DNA from: Oreohelix idahoensis
Lineage: Eukaryota; Mollusca; Gastropoda; Stylommatophora; Oreohelicidae
NCBI GenBank assembly: GCA_024509875.1
Contig: JAMPIV010006374.1
Coordinates: 646,796-710,795, forward strand
Length of the DNA stretch: 64,000 nt
Direction of reading: 5' to 3'
A program made the translations under genes and the position numbers. Position 1 is the stretch's first letter, and the number at the start of each line of letters is the position of its first letter. Below, piece after piece: positions 41,477-53,380 of the stretch. The notes beneath the pieces are model-generated. The model had not been told where the DNA came from and made no database searches. It saw only the letters and a list, made by a program, of their open reading frames with translations.

Positions 41477-42971
41477 TGTTACGTGCAGTCTTTGATATCT
41501 TACAATATAATACATTTGTATTCTTGTTATGTTCGCAAATATTTTGTAAACAAAATAGATACTTTTTAGTGCTTAAGGAAAAGTCATTATTGAGTTACTT
41601 CCCTTGAAATGAGTCAAAATGGAGGACACACTGTTTACTTCCCGCCACTTTCGATCGAACTCCGCGGATGAATCCAGTTTTACTGCGATTTATTCTTTGT
41701 TTGGGTAGAAATAGGTTGTTCTTGCTTCAGTGTATCTATGGCCTGAATTTATGTGTATTGTTTGTCTGGGTAGGACGAGTCTGTCTTATATCTGTATATC
41801 TTTACATGTCTAAGTCGAACTATATGGTCTTTTGTCGTTAGAAAGGTCAAAGGGCTGTGCGGCGGATGTGTCGCTAGAGAGGTGTGATTTGGCTTCGCCC
41901 TGATGATAGGGCTGTGTTTTTCTATGTCGGCTTGTCGCCGGAAAAGTGATCTCAATATTCATGGGGAAAGTGATAGTCGTCTAGACCCATTGTGTATGCT
42001 TTACCCCAGTGTTTATTCTTATTGCCAAGGAATGGCAGAATCATATTTCTGATACCAAGGTAACAAAAGATTCGCCTTTTGAACTCTCGTACGAAGCCAC
42101 TGTTTTTCGATAGGTACGATTTGTACGTCTGAGAGAATATATTTAACTAGATGAAAACGACTTTGATTTCTAGCAGCACTATATCTTACATGATGAAATC
42201 AATTGCCTCATGATAGAATCTACAGAGTAATGAGAACATTTTATGAATGACTAACTTTGATACAGATTCCAGTTTGTATCCTAAAGTGAGTGATAGCTCA
42301 CGACAGCAGCCGTCTTGTATACACCTATTTAGTGACTATCAAGAAGAGAAAGGGATGTCCCGTATTATCGCTTGATGAGTCCAGAGATCACTGCTACACA
42401 TGAGAACCCATTACTAGCGGTTCAATATGATTACATGAAAAAAATATGTGCTGAACATTATGTTAAAGAATCTTCGCTAGACGAGGTTAGGTCTAGAAGC
42501 CATCTTGAATATTATTTATAAGCTGACGTGCTCAGTCAGTGAAGTCAGATGATATATATGTATGGGCGATACTGAGTGCTTGTCTACTGACAGTCCATTA
42601 TGCTATTATTCTACATGAGTGCCCATGTATCATTGCAAGACCATTTATCCACTGTACCATGATGTATTATGCCAACCTGTGATTTGTCGCTATATGTGCT
42701 GTCGAGTGTGTACGTCCCATTAAACTGTAGCAAAGGTACACAGTCGTTGGTGTCGATGACTTCCAGCCATACATGAGTGAAAGAAAACGACCAATTGTCA
42801 ACACCACGAACTCTTCTTATCATTCGCGTATTACACTCTCACTTCATGCTTACACACCACTGCGTAGGTCGAGTTGACATTCCATACTCAAACCACAAGC
42901 AACACCACAACACAGCATGTAGCACTGGTTTGTGTACACTACAGTGGAGCAAACAACATCCGATCTTATCA
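41477..42971 (+). repeat. 5' LTR of gypsy copy 2
   Basis: TGTTACG...CTTATCA, 1495 bp. It contains a block (41616-41642) absent from the 3' LTR; part of it repeats the 16 bp just outside the LTR. It is followed by 'ac' and the primer-site candidate TGGTGGACCAGC (42974-42985). Confidence 0.9.
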
Positions 42972-42973
42972 AC

Positions 42974-42985
42974 TGGTGGACCAGC
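42974..42985 (+). promoter_or_regulatory. primer-binding site candidate, gypsy copy 2
   Basis: TGGTGGACCAGC, two bases after the LTR end, identical to copy 1. Confidence 0.6.
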
Positions 42986-44139
42986 TTTCTGGGTTTGACC
43001 TCGCAGAAGTTGAGAAGTCAACAGACTACCGATACCAGACCGTTTCCTGTGGCTGATACGACACACGTAAACACCAGCAGTACAACTCTACAGTCGATGT
43101 CAACGTGACCTGTCCTATCGAGCGTATACAGTAACTAGGTCAGCGTTTGTTGACATTTTTTGTTGTTGGACATTTGCCATAGAACAGACAGCGTTACACA
43201 GCAAGTTTGTTTGGAAAAGACAGCATTACACATCAGTGTTGGAACATATATTTGACAGTGTTTGCGAAATATACAGTGCAACTGAAGCGAGAAGTCTTAC
43301 TTGTGATTCTTAGGAACTGTAAACAGTGGATTCTCCTGCACTGCCATAGTTTGTGTTGAACTTTAATGATTTAGGCCAGATTTAATTATTTAATAAAGTA
43401 CCATAGTACTGTACCATTATTGCGTATAACTGAGCCTTCTTCGCAACACATTCTATCTGCAACACATTACATTGCATTATATTATGAATATTCATGCTAT
43501 ATGTACATTCATGTTTATATGTGATATTTGTTTGTATTCCGCGGGTTGTGTTTAGGTTGGGCGGCGTCCTCACAACAGAATATCCCACGTCATAGAGGGT
43601 CCGTTGTAGGCGTTTTCTTTAGGTGCAATTTCCTTAATTGGAAATTTGCTTGCAACAACTAGTTGCTATTTGTGTTAGCTGTGAAGACTGTAATTATTGT
43701 TATTTTTGTAATATTTCTTTGTTCTTTAGTTTTGTTTTGATTTGTTTGTAATTTGTTGGTCTACCCTTTTCTATCTTTCAGTTCTATTCACAATTTATAT
43801 TCATATACTGTGACGTCATTTGTGTTGTTATTCCTTGCAGATTCAGTGATTATTTTCATTGATTTCCCTATTTGATTTCTGCAAACGTTTTCGTATTGTC
43901 AGTCTTGTTTGTACTTTATGTATTCTGTTGGTTGACATATGTTTTATATAGGTATATTTCATAAGACACTATTGCCTGTGCACTGCACTTGGATTATGGT
44001 ATAAACCAGTACTTGATTATTATTACTCTTATACAAGACCTTATTAAGGCTTGTGGCCCACAGATATTGGGATAGTGTGCTGATTAATCAAGTCATTAAG
44101 AACTTGTGGTATTATTATTGTTTCAAGTGATTAGTATTA

Positions 44140-45750
44140 TTGTTAGACATCATGTCTACATTAGAATACTTCATTATACAAGGGAAAGCCCTTGATAAGA
44201 CTGGTCAACAATTAGAAGAATGGGCAGTTGCTCAATATGACAAAGCATTAGCTGCAGAAGAGAGAAAAGCTGCTGCTGAAGAGAGAAAAGCTGCTGCAGA
44301 AGAGAGAAAAGCTCTGGCTGAAGAGAAAAGATTAGAAAAAGAAGCTGATGCTGCTGCTGAACAAAAGAAATTGCAGATGCAGATGGAGGAAAGGAGATTT
44401 GAAGCTGAACAAAAAAAATTAGAAAGAGAAGCTGCTGCTGAACAAAAAAGATTAGACAGTGAAGCTGAACAAAAAAAATTAGAAAGAGAAGCTGCTGCTG
44501 AACAAAAAAGATTAGACAGAGAAGCTGCTGCTGAACAAAAAAGATTAGAAGCTGAGGAGAAAAAAGCAATAAGAGAACATGAATTTGAGTTAGAGAAATT
44601 GAGATTGACAAGTATGAGTAATGTTAATCAGGCATCTAGTGGTAATGGTAAACCTTCTACTTACAAGGTTAAGGTTCCACCGTTCAATCAGTCCAGTGAC
44701 GATATTACATTCTGGCTGGATAGATTTGAACGTTCTTGTCGTACACATAATGTGGATAAATCACAATATGCTAACCAATTAGCAGAAAACTTGAAAGGTG
44801 AATCTCTGACTAGGTTATGCCTTGTAGGAGAAGCAGATAAGGATAATTATGATGTCATTAGGGCGGCTTTGATAAAAAAATACCAGCTAAGTGAGGAAGG
44901 CTTTCGCCTTTTGTTTAAGACGATGGTGCCTGAGACAGGGGTAGAATTCTCAGAATTCATTGCAAAGGCACGTCTCACAGTTGATCGTTGGATTGAGCTT
45001 TCCAAAACAGAAAAAACGTATGAAGGACTAATGGATTTGTTGCTCAGAGATAAGATTATGTCATGTGTTAACAAACCATTCCTTGAATTAATACATGAGC
45101 ATAAACCCAAATCTCTAAAGGAAATGGAAGAATATTGTTCCCAATATGTCACTGCACACCCCGACGTGACTTTTGGCAACACTAAGATTAAGGAGAGTAT
45201 GCCATATAATCCCAATTATTCACACAGATTTCAGGGACCTCAAAACAGATTTGATAAAAAAGGTAACCATAATAGTTATCAAAACCAAAGTAACCAATCA
45301 TTTCAGGGTTCTTCTTCAAAGAACTGGAGACGAGCTGATAGCTCTCGACACAGGGGTGGTCACAATTATAGCAATTTCCATAGAGGAAGTAATTATAGAA
45401 ACTATCCGAGGTATCCGTCTTGGAGTCAACAAGATCGCAATTACAGAGATACTCATTATAATGAATATGATAATGGTAACCAAGAGAACTATGACTCAAA
45501 CCCAAATAGGGGTTACAATAGAGGTAACAATAACTACAGAGGTAATAATAACCGAGGTAGATCTCAAAACAGAAGACATAAACCACATTTTCAGGCAAAC
45601 TCTGCACAACAAGAGTCCCATGAAGCCTATAAACAGAGTAAAGATAATAATGATGCTAGTAATATGGCATGTGCCGCTTTTGATTTTGGGAGAGCATCTC
45701 AGTGCCCCAATGCAAAACGTTATTTGAGCCAACCACAGTGTCTACTTTAA
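44140..45750 (+). pseudogene. gypsy copy 2 Gag (frame lost at the protease border)
   Basis: 536 codons. Same order as copy 1 Gag: charged helix, capsid-like region, RNA-binding-like Arg/Asn/Gly tail. The helix repeat differs in number and type from copy 1 ('AEERKAA' three times at the start, 'REAAAEQKRLD' repeats later), so it changes length between copies. One C is missing in 'cagtgccccaatgc' (45700-45716; copy 1 has five C), shifting the frame into 'CPNAKRYLSQPQ' and a stop at 45748. A Gag protein of nearly normal length could still be made. Confidence 0.93.
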
Positions 45751-47624
45751 GCTGTGGCCATCCTCTTCCTGCTCTTCCAGCATCAGTCGCGCATGATGGA
45801 AGAGGTTCTCTTGTCTTACATAAGGGTTTAGTACATAACAATCCAGTCTCCGTGCTATTTGATTCTGGATGCACCACAATTGGTGTTAGGCAGTCACTCG
45901 TAGATCCTTCCCGTGCCACTGGACAAGTAGTCAAATGTGTAACATTTGGCGGCACATTAGAGAAATACTCTACTGCTATCATTGGGATTGCTACTCCTTT
46001 CTTTACAGGAGATGTACACGCATGTCTTCTTCCGAATCCGATCGCTGACCTTATCATCGGTCGCATTCATGGAGTCAAGGAATGCACTCCGCAACAAATT
46101 TCCGCGTGGGAAAGGCAAAACATGCAGATTGCTAACGCTGTAGTCACTAGAGCTCAGGCTCTTAATATGCCTCAAACTTCATCTACTGAAGATAATGAAG
46201 TGCATAACCAAGATGATCCCTTGGTAATTTCTCGTGACTCGTTTATAAAACAGCAAGAAGATGATCCCACTCTGAAGAAATTCTTCATTCTTGCAACTAA
46301 AGGTGATCCGAATAAAGACACAAGTCGCAAATCGTGGATTACAAAGAAGAATGGCGTACTTGTACGTATGGTTCAAGACTCCATTACGTCAAGTCATTCT
46401 CAAATCCTGGTTCCCAAGAATTTGAGAGTTAAAATTTTGCAGCACGCTCACGACTCTCAGTGTGCTGGACACATGGGTTTTTCCCGTACTAAGTCAAGAG
46501 TCCTTGCGGCTTTCTTTTGGCCATTGGTAAACAAGGACATACGGATTTATTGTCGATCTTGTAAAGTATGTCAGGAAGTTAAATCCAAAGGTCCACGGCA
46601 TGCTGCACCCATTCAGGCGGCGGACATTCCTATTCGGCCGTTTCAAAAAATGGCCATAGACATTATTGGTCCATTTAAGATCAAGTCTGCCAGAGGACAT
46701 CAGTTTATCTTGACGTGTGTTGATATGTGCACACGTTGGCCAGAGGCTATTCCTCTGAAGAGCATTACTACTGCTGATATTGCAGATGCTCTTTGGCTTA
46801 TATTTTCTCGTCTGGGGTTCCCCGGAGAGATATTGTCAGACCATGGCACCCAACTAATATCAGATACCATGTCTCAAGTAATGTCTACTCTGCAGATAGA
46901 TAGATCTTTAAGAAGTATCTATCATCCAATGTCTAATAGGATGGTCGAACGCCTTAATAGAACACTTAAAAACTTACTAGGGAAGATAACTGAGGATCAT
47001 CCTCAAGACTGGGACAGAGTTTTACCTGCGGCCCTCTTCGCTTACAGAGAGGTCCCCAATGAACATACAGGGTTTTCTCCCTTTGAACTCGTCTTTGGCG
47101 CGCGTCCGCGTGGCCCTATGTCGTTGCTTCATGATCTCATAACAGCTGACAATATTGACGATGACACAAAGTCATCCTACGAATATGTCATCGCGTTGAG
47201 ACAAAAGATTATCGAAGCATGCAAATTAGCAACTTCTTCTTCTGAATTTGCGAAACAGAAGGCAAGGCAATTTGCCAATAAGAAGAGATGCTTACGACAA
47301 CTTTGTCCTGGTGACAAAGCATTTGTATTACTACCTTGTAGGGAAAACAGACTACTTATTTCTTGGAAAGGTCCGTACGATATAATATCGAAAATTTCCG
47401 ATGTCGACTATATTGTCGATATTGATGGGAAGCATAAAACCTTCCACATCAATATGCTTACGGAATTCCATGAACGTCCGGATTATTTGCAACCCATTTT
47501 CCAAGCAACGGACGATTCTCCAGTACAACATGGTCATTACTCATCACTGTCCGTGATACAGGATGAGGAAACAAGTTTTTTCAGATGTAAATCTTCCTCT
47601 TCCAATGATCCCACTTCATTCTAG
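45702..47624 (+). CDS. gypsy copy 2 protease-integrase (separated from Gag)
   Basis: 640 open codons, in another frame than Gag because of the single missing C. Protease 'LFDSGCTTIG'; integrase with 'HAHDSQCAGHMGF', 'YCRSCKVCQEV', catalytic residues in 'MAIDIIGPF', 'LSDHGTQ' and 'MVERLNRTLKN', then GPY/F 'WKGPYDII'. One codon near the last motif is 'SNRMVERL' where copy 1 has 'SNGMVERL'. It stops two codons earlier than copy 1 (TAG) and overlaps ORF2. All catalytic residues are kept. Confidence 0.93.
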   Translation: MPQCKTLFEPTTVSTLSCGHPLPALPASVAHDGRGSLVLHKGLVHNNPVSVLFDSGCTTIGVRQSLVDPSRATGQVVKCVTFGGTLEKYSTAIIGIATPFFTGDVHACLLPNPIADLIIGRIHGVKECTPQQISAWERQNMQIANAVVTRAQALNMPQTSSTEDNEVHNQDDPLVISRDSFIKQQEDDPTLKKFFILATKGDPNKDTSRKSWITKKNGVLVRMVQDSITSSHSQILVPKNLRVKILQHAHDSQCAGHMGFSRTKSRVLAAFFWPLVNKDIRIYCRSCKVCQEVKSKGPRHAAPIQAADIPIRPFQKMAIDIIGPFKIKSARGHQFILTCVDMCTRWPEAIPLKSITTADIADALWLIFSRLGFPGEILSDHGTQLISDTMSQVMSTLQIDRSLRSIYHPMSNRMVERLNRTLKNLLGKITEDHPQDWDRVLPAALFAYREVPNEHTGFSPFELVFGARPRGPMSLLHDLITADNIDDDTKSSYEYVIALRQKIIEACKLATSSSEFAKQKARQFANKKRCLRQLCPGDKAFVLLPCRENRLLISWKGPYDIISKISDVDYIVDIDGKHKTFHINMLTEFHERPDYLQPIFQATDDSPVQHGHYSSLSVIQDEETSFFRCKSSSSNDPTSF

Positions 47625-49044
47625 TGAATCATGGAAGAACGTTACTGTCTCTCCTGATTTGTCTCTAGGAGAACAGCGACAAGTTTCAACTATGTTGCAA
47701 ACATTTCAGGATGTACTCACTGACATCCCTGGACAAACGAATGTCATTGAACATGACATTGTTCTAACTGACCATACTCCTATTAGGGTTAGACCTTATC
47801 CTATACCTATACATTTTCAAGCACAGGTCGAGAAAGAGTTGGATGAGATGATAGATTTGAAAATAATCGAACCATCCACCTCTGCATATTCTTCGCCGAT
47901 GGTTATTGTTCGTAAAAAAGACAATAACATACGTCTTTGCGTTGACTATCGAAAATTGAATCAAGTAACGAAGTTCGATGCCGAACCTATGCCTTTACTG
48001 GAAGAGCTACTTACTCGACTCTCCAAATCTCATTTTTTCACTAAACTTGATTTGTCTAAAGGATATTGGCAAGTTCCTTTATCTGAACGCGCCAAACCTC
48101 TCACGGCTTTTTCAACACCTAGAGGTTTGTTCCAATGGAATTTTATGCCTTTCGGTCTTATGAACGCACCAGCTACATTCGTACGCATGATGCGCCGAAT
48201 CCTATCTTATCGGTCAGATGTCATTGCATATCTAGATGACATCTGTCTTTTCAGCGATACTTGGGAAGATCACTATTTAGGGTTAGATGAATTGCTGTCT
48301 ACTTTGCGTGAGCACAACCTGACAGCGAAACCCTCTAAAGCCTATATTGGTTTTAGCGAAATTTCTTTCCTAGGCCACCGAGTTGGTCATGGTTTCCTAA
48401 AGACAGAGGACCATAATACTAGTAAGATACTTAACATCTCTATCCCTAAGACTAAAAAACAGGTGAGAAGTCTGTTAGGTCTTATTCAATTTTATGGCAG
48501 ATTCATTCAGAATCTATCCTCTATCATGGCACCTCTTTCTACACTTCTAAAGAAAGGTTCGCCTAATATGGTCCACTGGTCTCAGGAATGCCAATGCTCT
48601 TTGGATAAGATTAAAACATTGTTTTCAACACCACCTATTTTAGTGTTACCTACTAAAGATAAGACATTCGTTCTTCGTAGTGACGCTTCATCCACTGGGA
48701 TTGGAGCGGCACTAATGCAAGAGTACTCTGGAACTCTGCATCCTGTAATGTATATTTCCAGAAAACTTAATGCGGCAGAAAGGAATTATTCGGTTTTAGA
48801 CCGTGAGCTATTAGCTATGGTTTGGTCGATCCTCAAACTACAGAGATTCCTTCTAGGTGCACATTTCATAGTAGAAACCGACCAAAAAGCTCTTACTGCT
48901 ATACAGAGTAAGAATTTGAAGAGCTCGAGGTCTACTCGATATGCAATTGCTCTTCAACCTTTTCATTTCTCTGTGCGAGCTATTCGTGGATCAGATAATG
49001 TGATGGCAGACATTCTGTCAAGATGCCCACATGATTCCACATAA
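47563..49044 (+). CDS. gypsy copy 2 ORF2: reverse transcriptase-RNaseH, intact
   Basis: 493 codons without interruption. RT: 'LCVDYRKLNQV', 'FTKLDLSKGYWQVPL', 'GLMNAPATF', catalytic 'YLDDICLF'; tether 'SLLGLIQFYGRFIQNLS'; RNaseH with 'LRSDASSTGIGAAL', 'LDRELLAMVW', 'VETDQKALT' and the end 'ADILSRCPHDST'. The RT order FTKLDL / PFGLMNAPATF / YLDD is that of Ty3/gypsy. It opens in the +1 frame within the end of the preceding frame, as in copy 1, so the ORF1/ORF2 arrangement is conserved. No integrase follows it; the integrase is upstream. Confidence 0.96.
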   Translation: MRKQVFSDVNLPLPMIPLHSSESWKNVTVSPDLSLGEQRQVSTMLQTFQDVLTDIPGQTNVIEHDIVLTDHTPIRVRPYPIPIHFQAQVEKELDEMIDLKIIEPSTSAYSSPMVIVRKKDNNIRLCVDYRKLNQVTKFDAEPMPLLEELLTRLSKSHFFTKLDLSKGYWQVPLSERAKPLTAFSTPRGLFQWNFMPFGLMNAPATFVRMMRRILSYRSDVIAYLDDICLFSDTWEDHYLGLDELLSTLREHNLTAKPSKAYIGFSEISFLGHRVGHGFLKTEDHNTSKILNISIPKTKKQVRSLLGLIQFYGRFIQNLSSIMAPLSTLLKKGSPNMVHWSQECQCSLDKIKTLFSTPPILVLPTKDKTFVLRSDASSTGIGAALMQEYSGTLHPVMYISRKLNAAERNYSVLDRELLAMVWSILKLQRFLLGAHFIVETDQKALTAIQSKNLKSSRSTRYAIALQPFHFSVRAIRGSDNVMADILSRCPHDST

Positions 49045-49522
49045 CTATTAGGTCTTAGACTTTTTGATATGTCTAGTTTATAATAGTTCCTTTCTATATC
49101 AAGATAGATACACATTTGTAATTTAATAATATAATGATTGTATCACTACTTAGCGGTTCATTGATGTTTATTCACCGCTGTGCTTTGATGATTTTTCTTC
49201 ATAAATCATAAATTTAGGATATCTAATACGAAATTATGGTATGAAATTTTTTAGGCATTGTGTAATTGCCAGAATTGTATTATACTTTGATGACACCTTC
49301 CTGGGAAAATTTACTTGTAGAGAAATAATTTCTCTCAGTTTATGAGATACATTCTCACCAGTCGCTCCATAAGTGGACTTAGCCTCATATTAGGCGTTAT
49401 ATTTATTCTGGATATTTTCATCTGCGCATTATTCATGCGTTGTGAGCCTATTGTACGTTGCTCCTAGATGTATTTCAAAAAAAAATGTTCCATATTTTTT
49501 TTCCCGGGAGGTGTGGTAAGAC

Positions 49523-50989
49523 TGTTACGTGCAGTCTTTGATATCTTACAATATAATACATTTGTATTCTTGTTATGTTCGCAAATATTTTGTAAACAAA
49601 ATAGATACTTTTTAGTGCTTAAGGAAAAGTCATTATTGAGTTACTTCCCTTGAAATGAGTCTCGCCACTTTCGATCGAACTCCGCGGATGAATCCAGTTT
49701 TACTGCGATTTATTCTTTGTTTGGGTAGAAATAGGTTGTTCTTGCTTCAGTGTATCTATGGCCTGAATTTATGTGTATTGTTTGTCTGGGTAGGACGAGT
49801 CTGTCTTATATCTGTATATCTTTACATGTCTAAGTCGAACTATATGGTCTTTTGTCGTTAGAAAGGTCAAAGGGCTGTGCGGCGGATGTGTCGCTAGAGA
49901 GGTGTGATTTGGCTTCGCCCTGATGATAGGGCTGTGTTTTTCTATGTCGGCTTGTCGCCGGAAAAGTGATCTCAATATTCATGGGGAAAGTGATAGTCGT
50001 CTAGACCCACTGTGTATGCTTTACCCCAGTGTTTATTCTTATTGCCAAGGAATGGCAGAATCATATTTCTGATACCAAGGTAACAAAAGATTCGCCTTTT
50101 GAACTCTCGTACGAAGCCACCGTTTTTCGATAGGTACGATTTGTACGTCTGAGAGAATATATTTAACTAGATGAAAACGACTTTGATTTCTAGCAGCACT
50201 ATATCTTACATGATGAAATCAATTGCCTCATGATAGAATCTACAGAGTAATGAGAACATTTTATGAATGACTAACTTTGATACAGATTCCAGTTTGTATC
50301 CTAAAGTGAGTGATAGCTCACGACAGCAGCCGTCTTGTATACACCTATTTAGTGACTATCAAGAAGAGAAAGGGATGTCCCGTATTATCGCTTGATGAGT
50401 CCAGAGATCACTGCTACACATGAGAACCCATTACTAGCGGTTCAATATGATTACATGAAAAAATATGTGCTGAACATTATGTTAAAGAATCTTCGCTAGA
50501 CGAGGTTAGGTCTAGAAGCCATCTTGAATATTATTTATAAGCTGACGTGCTCAGTCAGTGAAGTCAGATGATATATATGTATGGGCGATACTGAGTGCTT
50601 GTCTACTGACAGTCCATTATGCTATTATTCTACATGAGTGCCCATGTATCATTGCAAGACCATTTATCCACTGTACCATGATGTATTATGCCAACCTGTG
50701 ATTTGTCGCTATATGTGCTGTCGAGTGTGTACGTCCCATTAAACTGTAGCAAAGGTACACAGTCGTTGGTGTCGATGACTTCCAGCCATACATGAGTGAA
50801 AGAAAACGACCAATTGTCAACACCACGAACTCTTCTTATCATTCGCGTATTACACTCTCACTTCATGCTTACACACCACTGCGTAGGTCGAGTTGACATT
50901 CCATACTCAAACCACAAGCAACACAACAACACAGCATGTAGCACTGGTTTGTGTACACTACAGTGGAGCAAACAACATCCGATCTTACA
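49523..50989 (+). repeat. 3' LTR of gypsy copy 2
   Basis: 1467 bp, TGTTACG...CTTACA (one T missing before the final CA compared with the 5' LTR). It lacks the 26-bp net block of the 5' LTR. Preceded by 'GGGAGGTGTGGTAAGAC', the purine-rich tract also seen in copy 1. Confidence 0.88.
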
Positions 50990-51169
50990 ATATGAAACAC
51001 ACATCATTGCGCAACCAAGAAGCGATTTTTCTATTTATAAAACAAAGCACTCTGAACGTACTCTTATAGTACCTTACTTACTTAGTCGTTCCCCTTCTAC
51101 CGTGCTTATAGTACCTGAAGCCCTCAAAAGAACATACATCAAACGAACGCCGCAAGCAGCATCAATGTA
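50990..51169. other. non-coding flank of gypsy copy 2
   Basis: Unassigned sequence between the LTR and the CR1-type ORF1. A short duplication 'cttatagtacct' is seen at about 51062 and 51104. Confidence 0.4.
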
Positions 51170-52137
51170 ACATCACAAAAGTTGAGGATACACATGCGTA
51201 GGAAACTTACCCTATTAGTGTAAAAGTAAGCAACAGGTTTACTGCCCTTAACCAGAGTTCAGTACAAAATGAACAGGCATTAACACCAGTACCAGATCAG
51301 ATACTGACACCACAACCACCAGATGAAAACACCCAAACTATTCAGGACGATTCACACCAGGAAAATCAATGGCGGCAGCAAGAATCAAAACGAAAGCAGA
51401 GTCAAATACCATGTAGTAAAGCAACACATATTATAATTGGCGACTCACTCTTAAAAGGCATATACAATGATCGGATGTCTACTACAAAAGAGGAAACTGT
51501 CTCAGTTTTAATGACACCTGGAGCGAGAACTGAAAGATTAACTGATAGAATTAATAGGTTCGACATACATCATAACATTACAAGAACAACAGTACATGTA
51601 GGGATAAACGACATAATGAATGCACAGCGTTAGCCCTTCGGCAATTTCCAAACTGACCACTACAATAACACCTCCATTTTTATGTCATCCATTATTCCGC
51701 CTTGCTATGGCTTCCAACGTCGCGTAGCCAACACCAACAACAAGACACTCCAGAGCTATTGTGAACACAACAGCATTGGCTTTATCAACAACATTCCTTT
51801 CTTCACAAGGAACTCTGGAGCACCAAACAAACACCTTTACATAGATCAAATACATACATCAAAACTAGGTAGCAGCATCCTAGCAAAAAACATCAAGTAC
51901 CTGCAGCGAATGCAACACGACAACCCACCAGACACAAAGAACACAAACCGATCTACCATGAGGTCAGACCTTCATGAAAATGCCCAACACACTGTTAAGG
52001 ATAGATTTGGGGTAATATATTGTAGCATGTTACTACATGCTAGCACATGTCCATTTTTATTTGAGGAATTGTGTTCGCCTGTAGACAAACTACTTTTTGC
52101 ACGAAAACGTTCACCCGTAGAGAACGACAGTCACTAG
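51170..52137 (+). pseudogene. CR1-type LINE ORF1 with SGNH-esterase-like domain
   Basis: Two frames. 51220-51633: polar N-terminal stretch, then 'ATHIIIGDSLLKGIYNDRM' (GDS block, catalytic Ser), 'MTPGARTERLTDRI', and 'TTVHVGINDIMNAQ' (the GxND block). A stop and shift at about 51631-51680 follow, then 51682-52137 with 'NNKTLQSYCEHNSIGFINNI' and 'YIDQIHTSKLGSSILAKNI' (D-x-x-H block). ORF1 proteins of CR1 and L2-related LINEs often carry this esterase; its role in retrotransposition is not settled. No ORF2 follows directly; a CR1-type ORF2 starts at 60886. Family identity between the two is unproven. Confidence 0.75.
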
Positions 52138-53157
52138 TGACGTGGTTCGTCGCGTGTCACGGGTTCGAATTGTTAATTATTTGGGCCTTTTGTATTCGTT
52201 CACTGGTTTGAGGCGGACGTGAGTTTTTCTAAGCTCCAGGATTTTTATAGAGAGTGTGGTTTTTCTAACTGGGCATTAAATGGATTTTTCGAAGGCCGCC
52301 ACCTTGTTAAGAATGTTCCAGATGGGGAAGGAAACTTATTGAGAAGTCTTGCACAACCCCTCCTGATATTTTCTTAAGGAGTGTCTCAAAGATATTGAGG
52401 CAACTGTCACGAAGTGTAAATCGCCTTCTCTCTCTTCTTAAAGCTTTTCTACTACCAATTCATTCTCTCTAAATTCTCTAGAATATCCACCACTCGTCTA
52501 AAAAAAAAAATCAGATCTCCCATTTTTTTTTTTTTCTGAATGAAATTCCTTTCTCTTCTCTTTAATCTATGTTTTACTGTGAACTTTTAACCGCGATTTA
52601 GTAACATGGGTTTCCCCCATTGTCATGTGACTTTTTACCGCCCAAGCACCGGCCAACTGTGTGTGTATGTGTTTGCGGATGGAACGAAATGTCAACATTA
52701 GTTCAGGTCCCCCACCCCTAACATAGGCAAATTAAAACCACCAAACAGAACCCTGGAGGATATTTAGGCACAATTCTCTGCATTCTCTCGCTAGCCGGCA
52801 GACAGGCCTGGAGGACAAGATGGCCCTGTCAAGGCAATTACAGAGGGGAACTGTCCAGATTTAAACAGCAGTGGTTGGTTGAGCGCAGTGAGTAGTTCTA
52901 TATTGTTATATGAATAACATACATAATAATCATACATTTATCTGCAGCATATCACGTCAGTATCTATTGTTAGACAAAGTTCTAAATGTACTTTCATCTT
53001 CTCTGTGACAGCAATTAATGTCCTTGATTTTGTACAGGAGACAACGGCATTATGTATACTGAAGGTTTCATCTATGAACTACCCTTGTCCTGTTTTATAC
53101 TGAATGATTTCTACTAATTCTACTGTATGATTTCAGCCATGATTACACAGAACTCCC

Positions 53158-53189
<32 letters not shown>
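52138..53189. other. unassigned DNA with one short open stretch
   Basis: At 52190-52376 the plus strand is open for ~60 codons ('WFEADVSFSKLQDFYRECGF', 'SNWALNGFFEGRHLV') and reads like protein, but I cannot name it; frames continue brokenly to about 52470. The rest is AT-rich with T/A runs. The right end is a run of 28 A followed by T, against the transposon end. Confidence 0.4.
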
Positions 53190-53269
53190 TTTTGGTGCCA
53201 AACATTTTACTCTTGATTGTACATAAATGAGGCCTGCTCAATCCAAATATCACATTTACTTGTCTGTAG

Positions 53270-53289
53270 CAGCTCTAGTTTTTGAGATA
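53270..53289 (+). repeat. inner TIR block, left
   Basis: CAGCTCTAGTTTTTGAGATA, at offset 80 from the left tip, inverted and identical at 55419-55438. It has been conserved while the surrounding TIR diverged, so it is a candidate transposase-binding site (inference). Confidence 0.75.
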
Positions 53290-53314
53290 CAGACATTTTT
53301 GTATTTCATTAATA

Positions 53315-53380
53315 CAGGGTGACCCAAAAAAAATGGGCCCGCGCATGCACGGGCCCGTTTTTTTTTTTTGGGTCACCCTG
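53315..53380. mobile_element. 66-bp palindromic MITE, mariner-like ends
   Basis: CAGGGTGACCC + A8 + TGGGCCCG, a GC-rich centre (cgcatgca), then CGGGCCCG + T12 + GGGTCACCCTG. The arms are near-perfect complements, so it forms one long hairpin. It is flanked by TA on both sides (53313-53314, 53381-53382), and 'aata/tatt' continues the symmetry. It lies inside the larger transposon, just inside its left inner TIR block. Confidence 0.85.

Larger units (their letters stand above)
41477..50989 (+). mobile_element. Ty3/gypsy retrotransposon, Gmr1-like, copy 2
   Basis: A second full-length copy, 9.5 kb, same orientation and organisation as copy 1. The internal region is very similar; the LTRs belong to a different variant (extra ~50 bp with 'cacaacacagcatgtagcac', no 96-bp U5 insertion). 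LTR pair: only about four substitutions seen plus one 26-bp block present in the 5' LTR only. ORF2 is intact; ORF1 is broken by one missing C at the gag/protease border. No target duplication was found at the ends (gacac / atatg). Confidence 0.94.
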
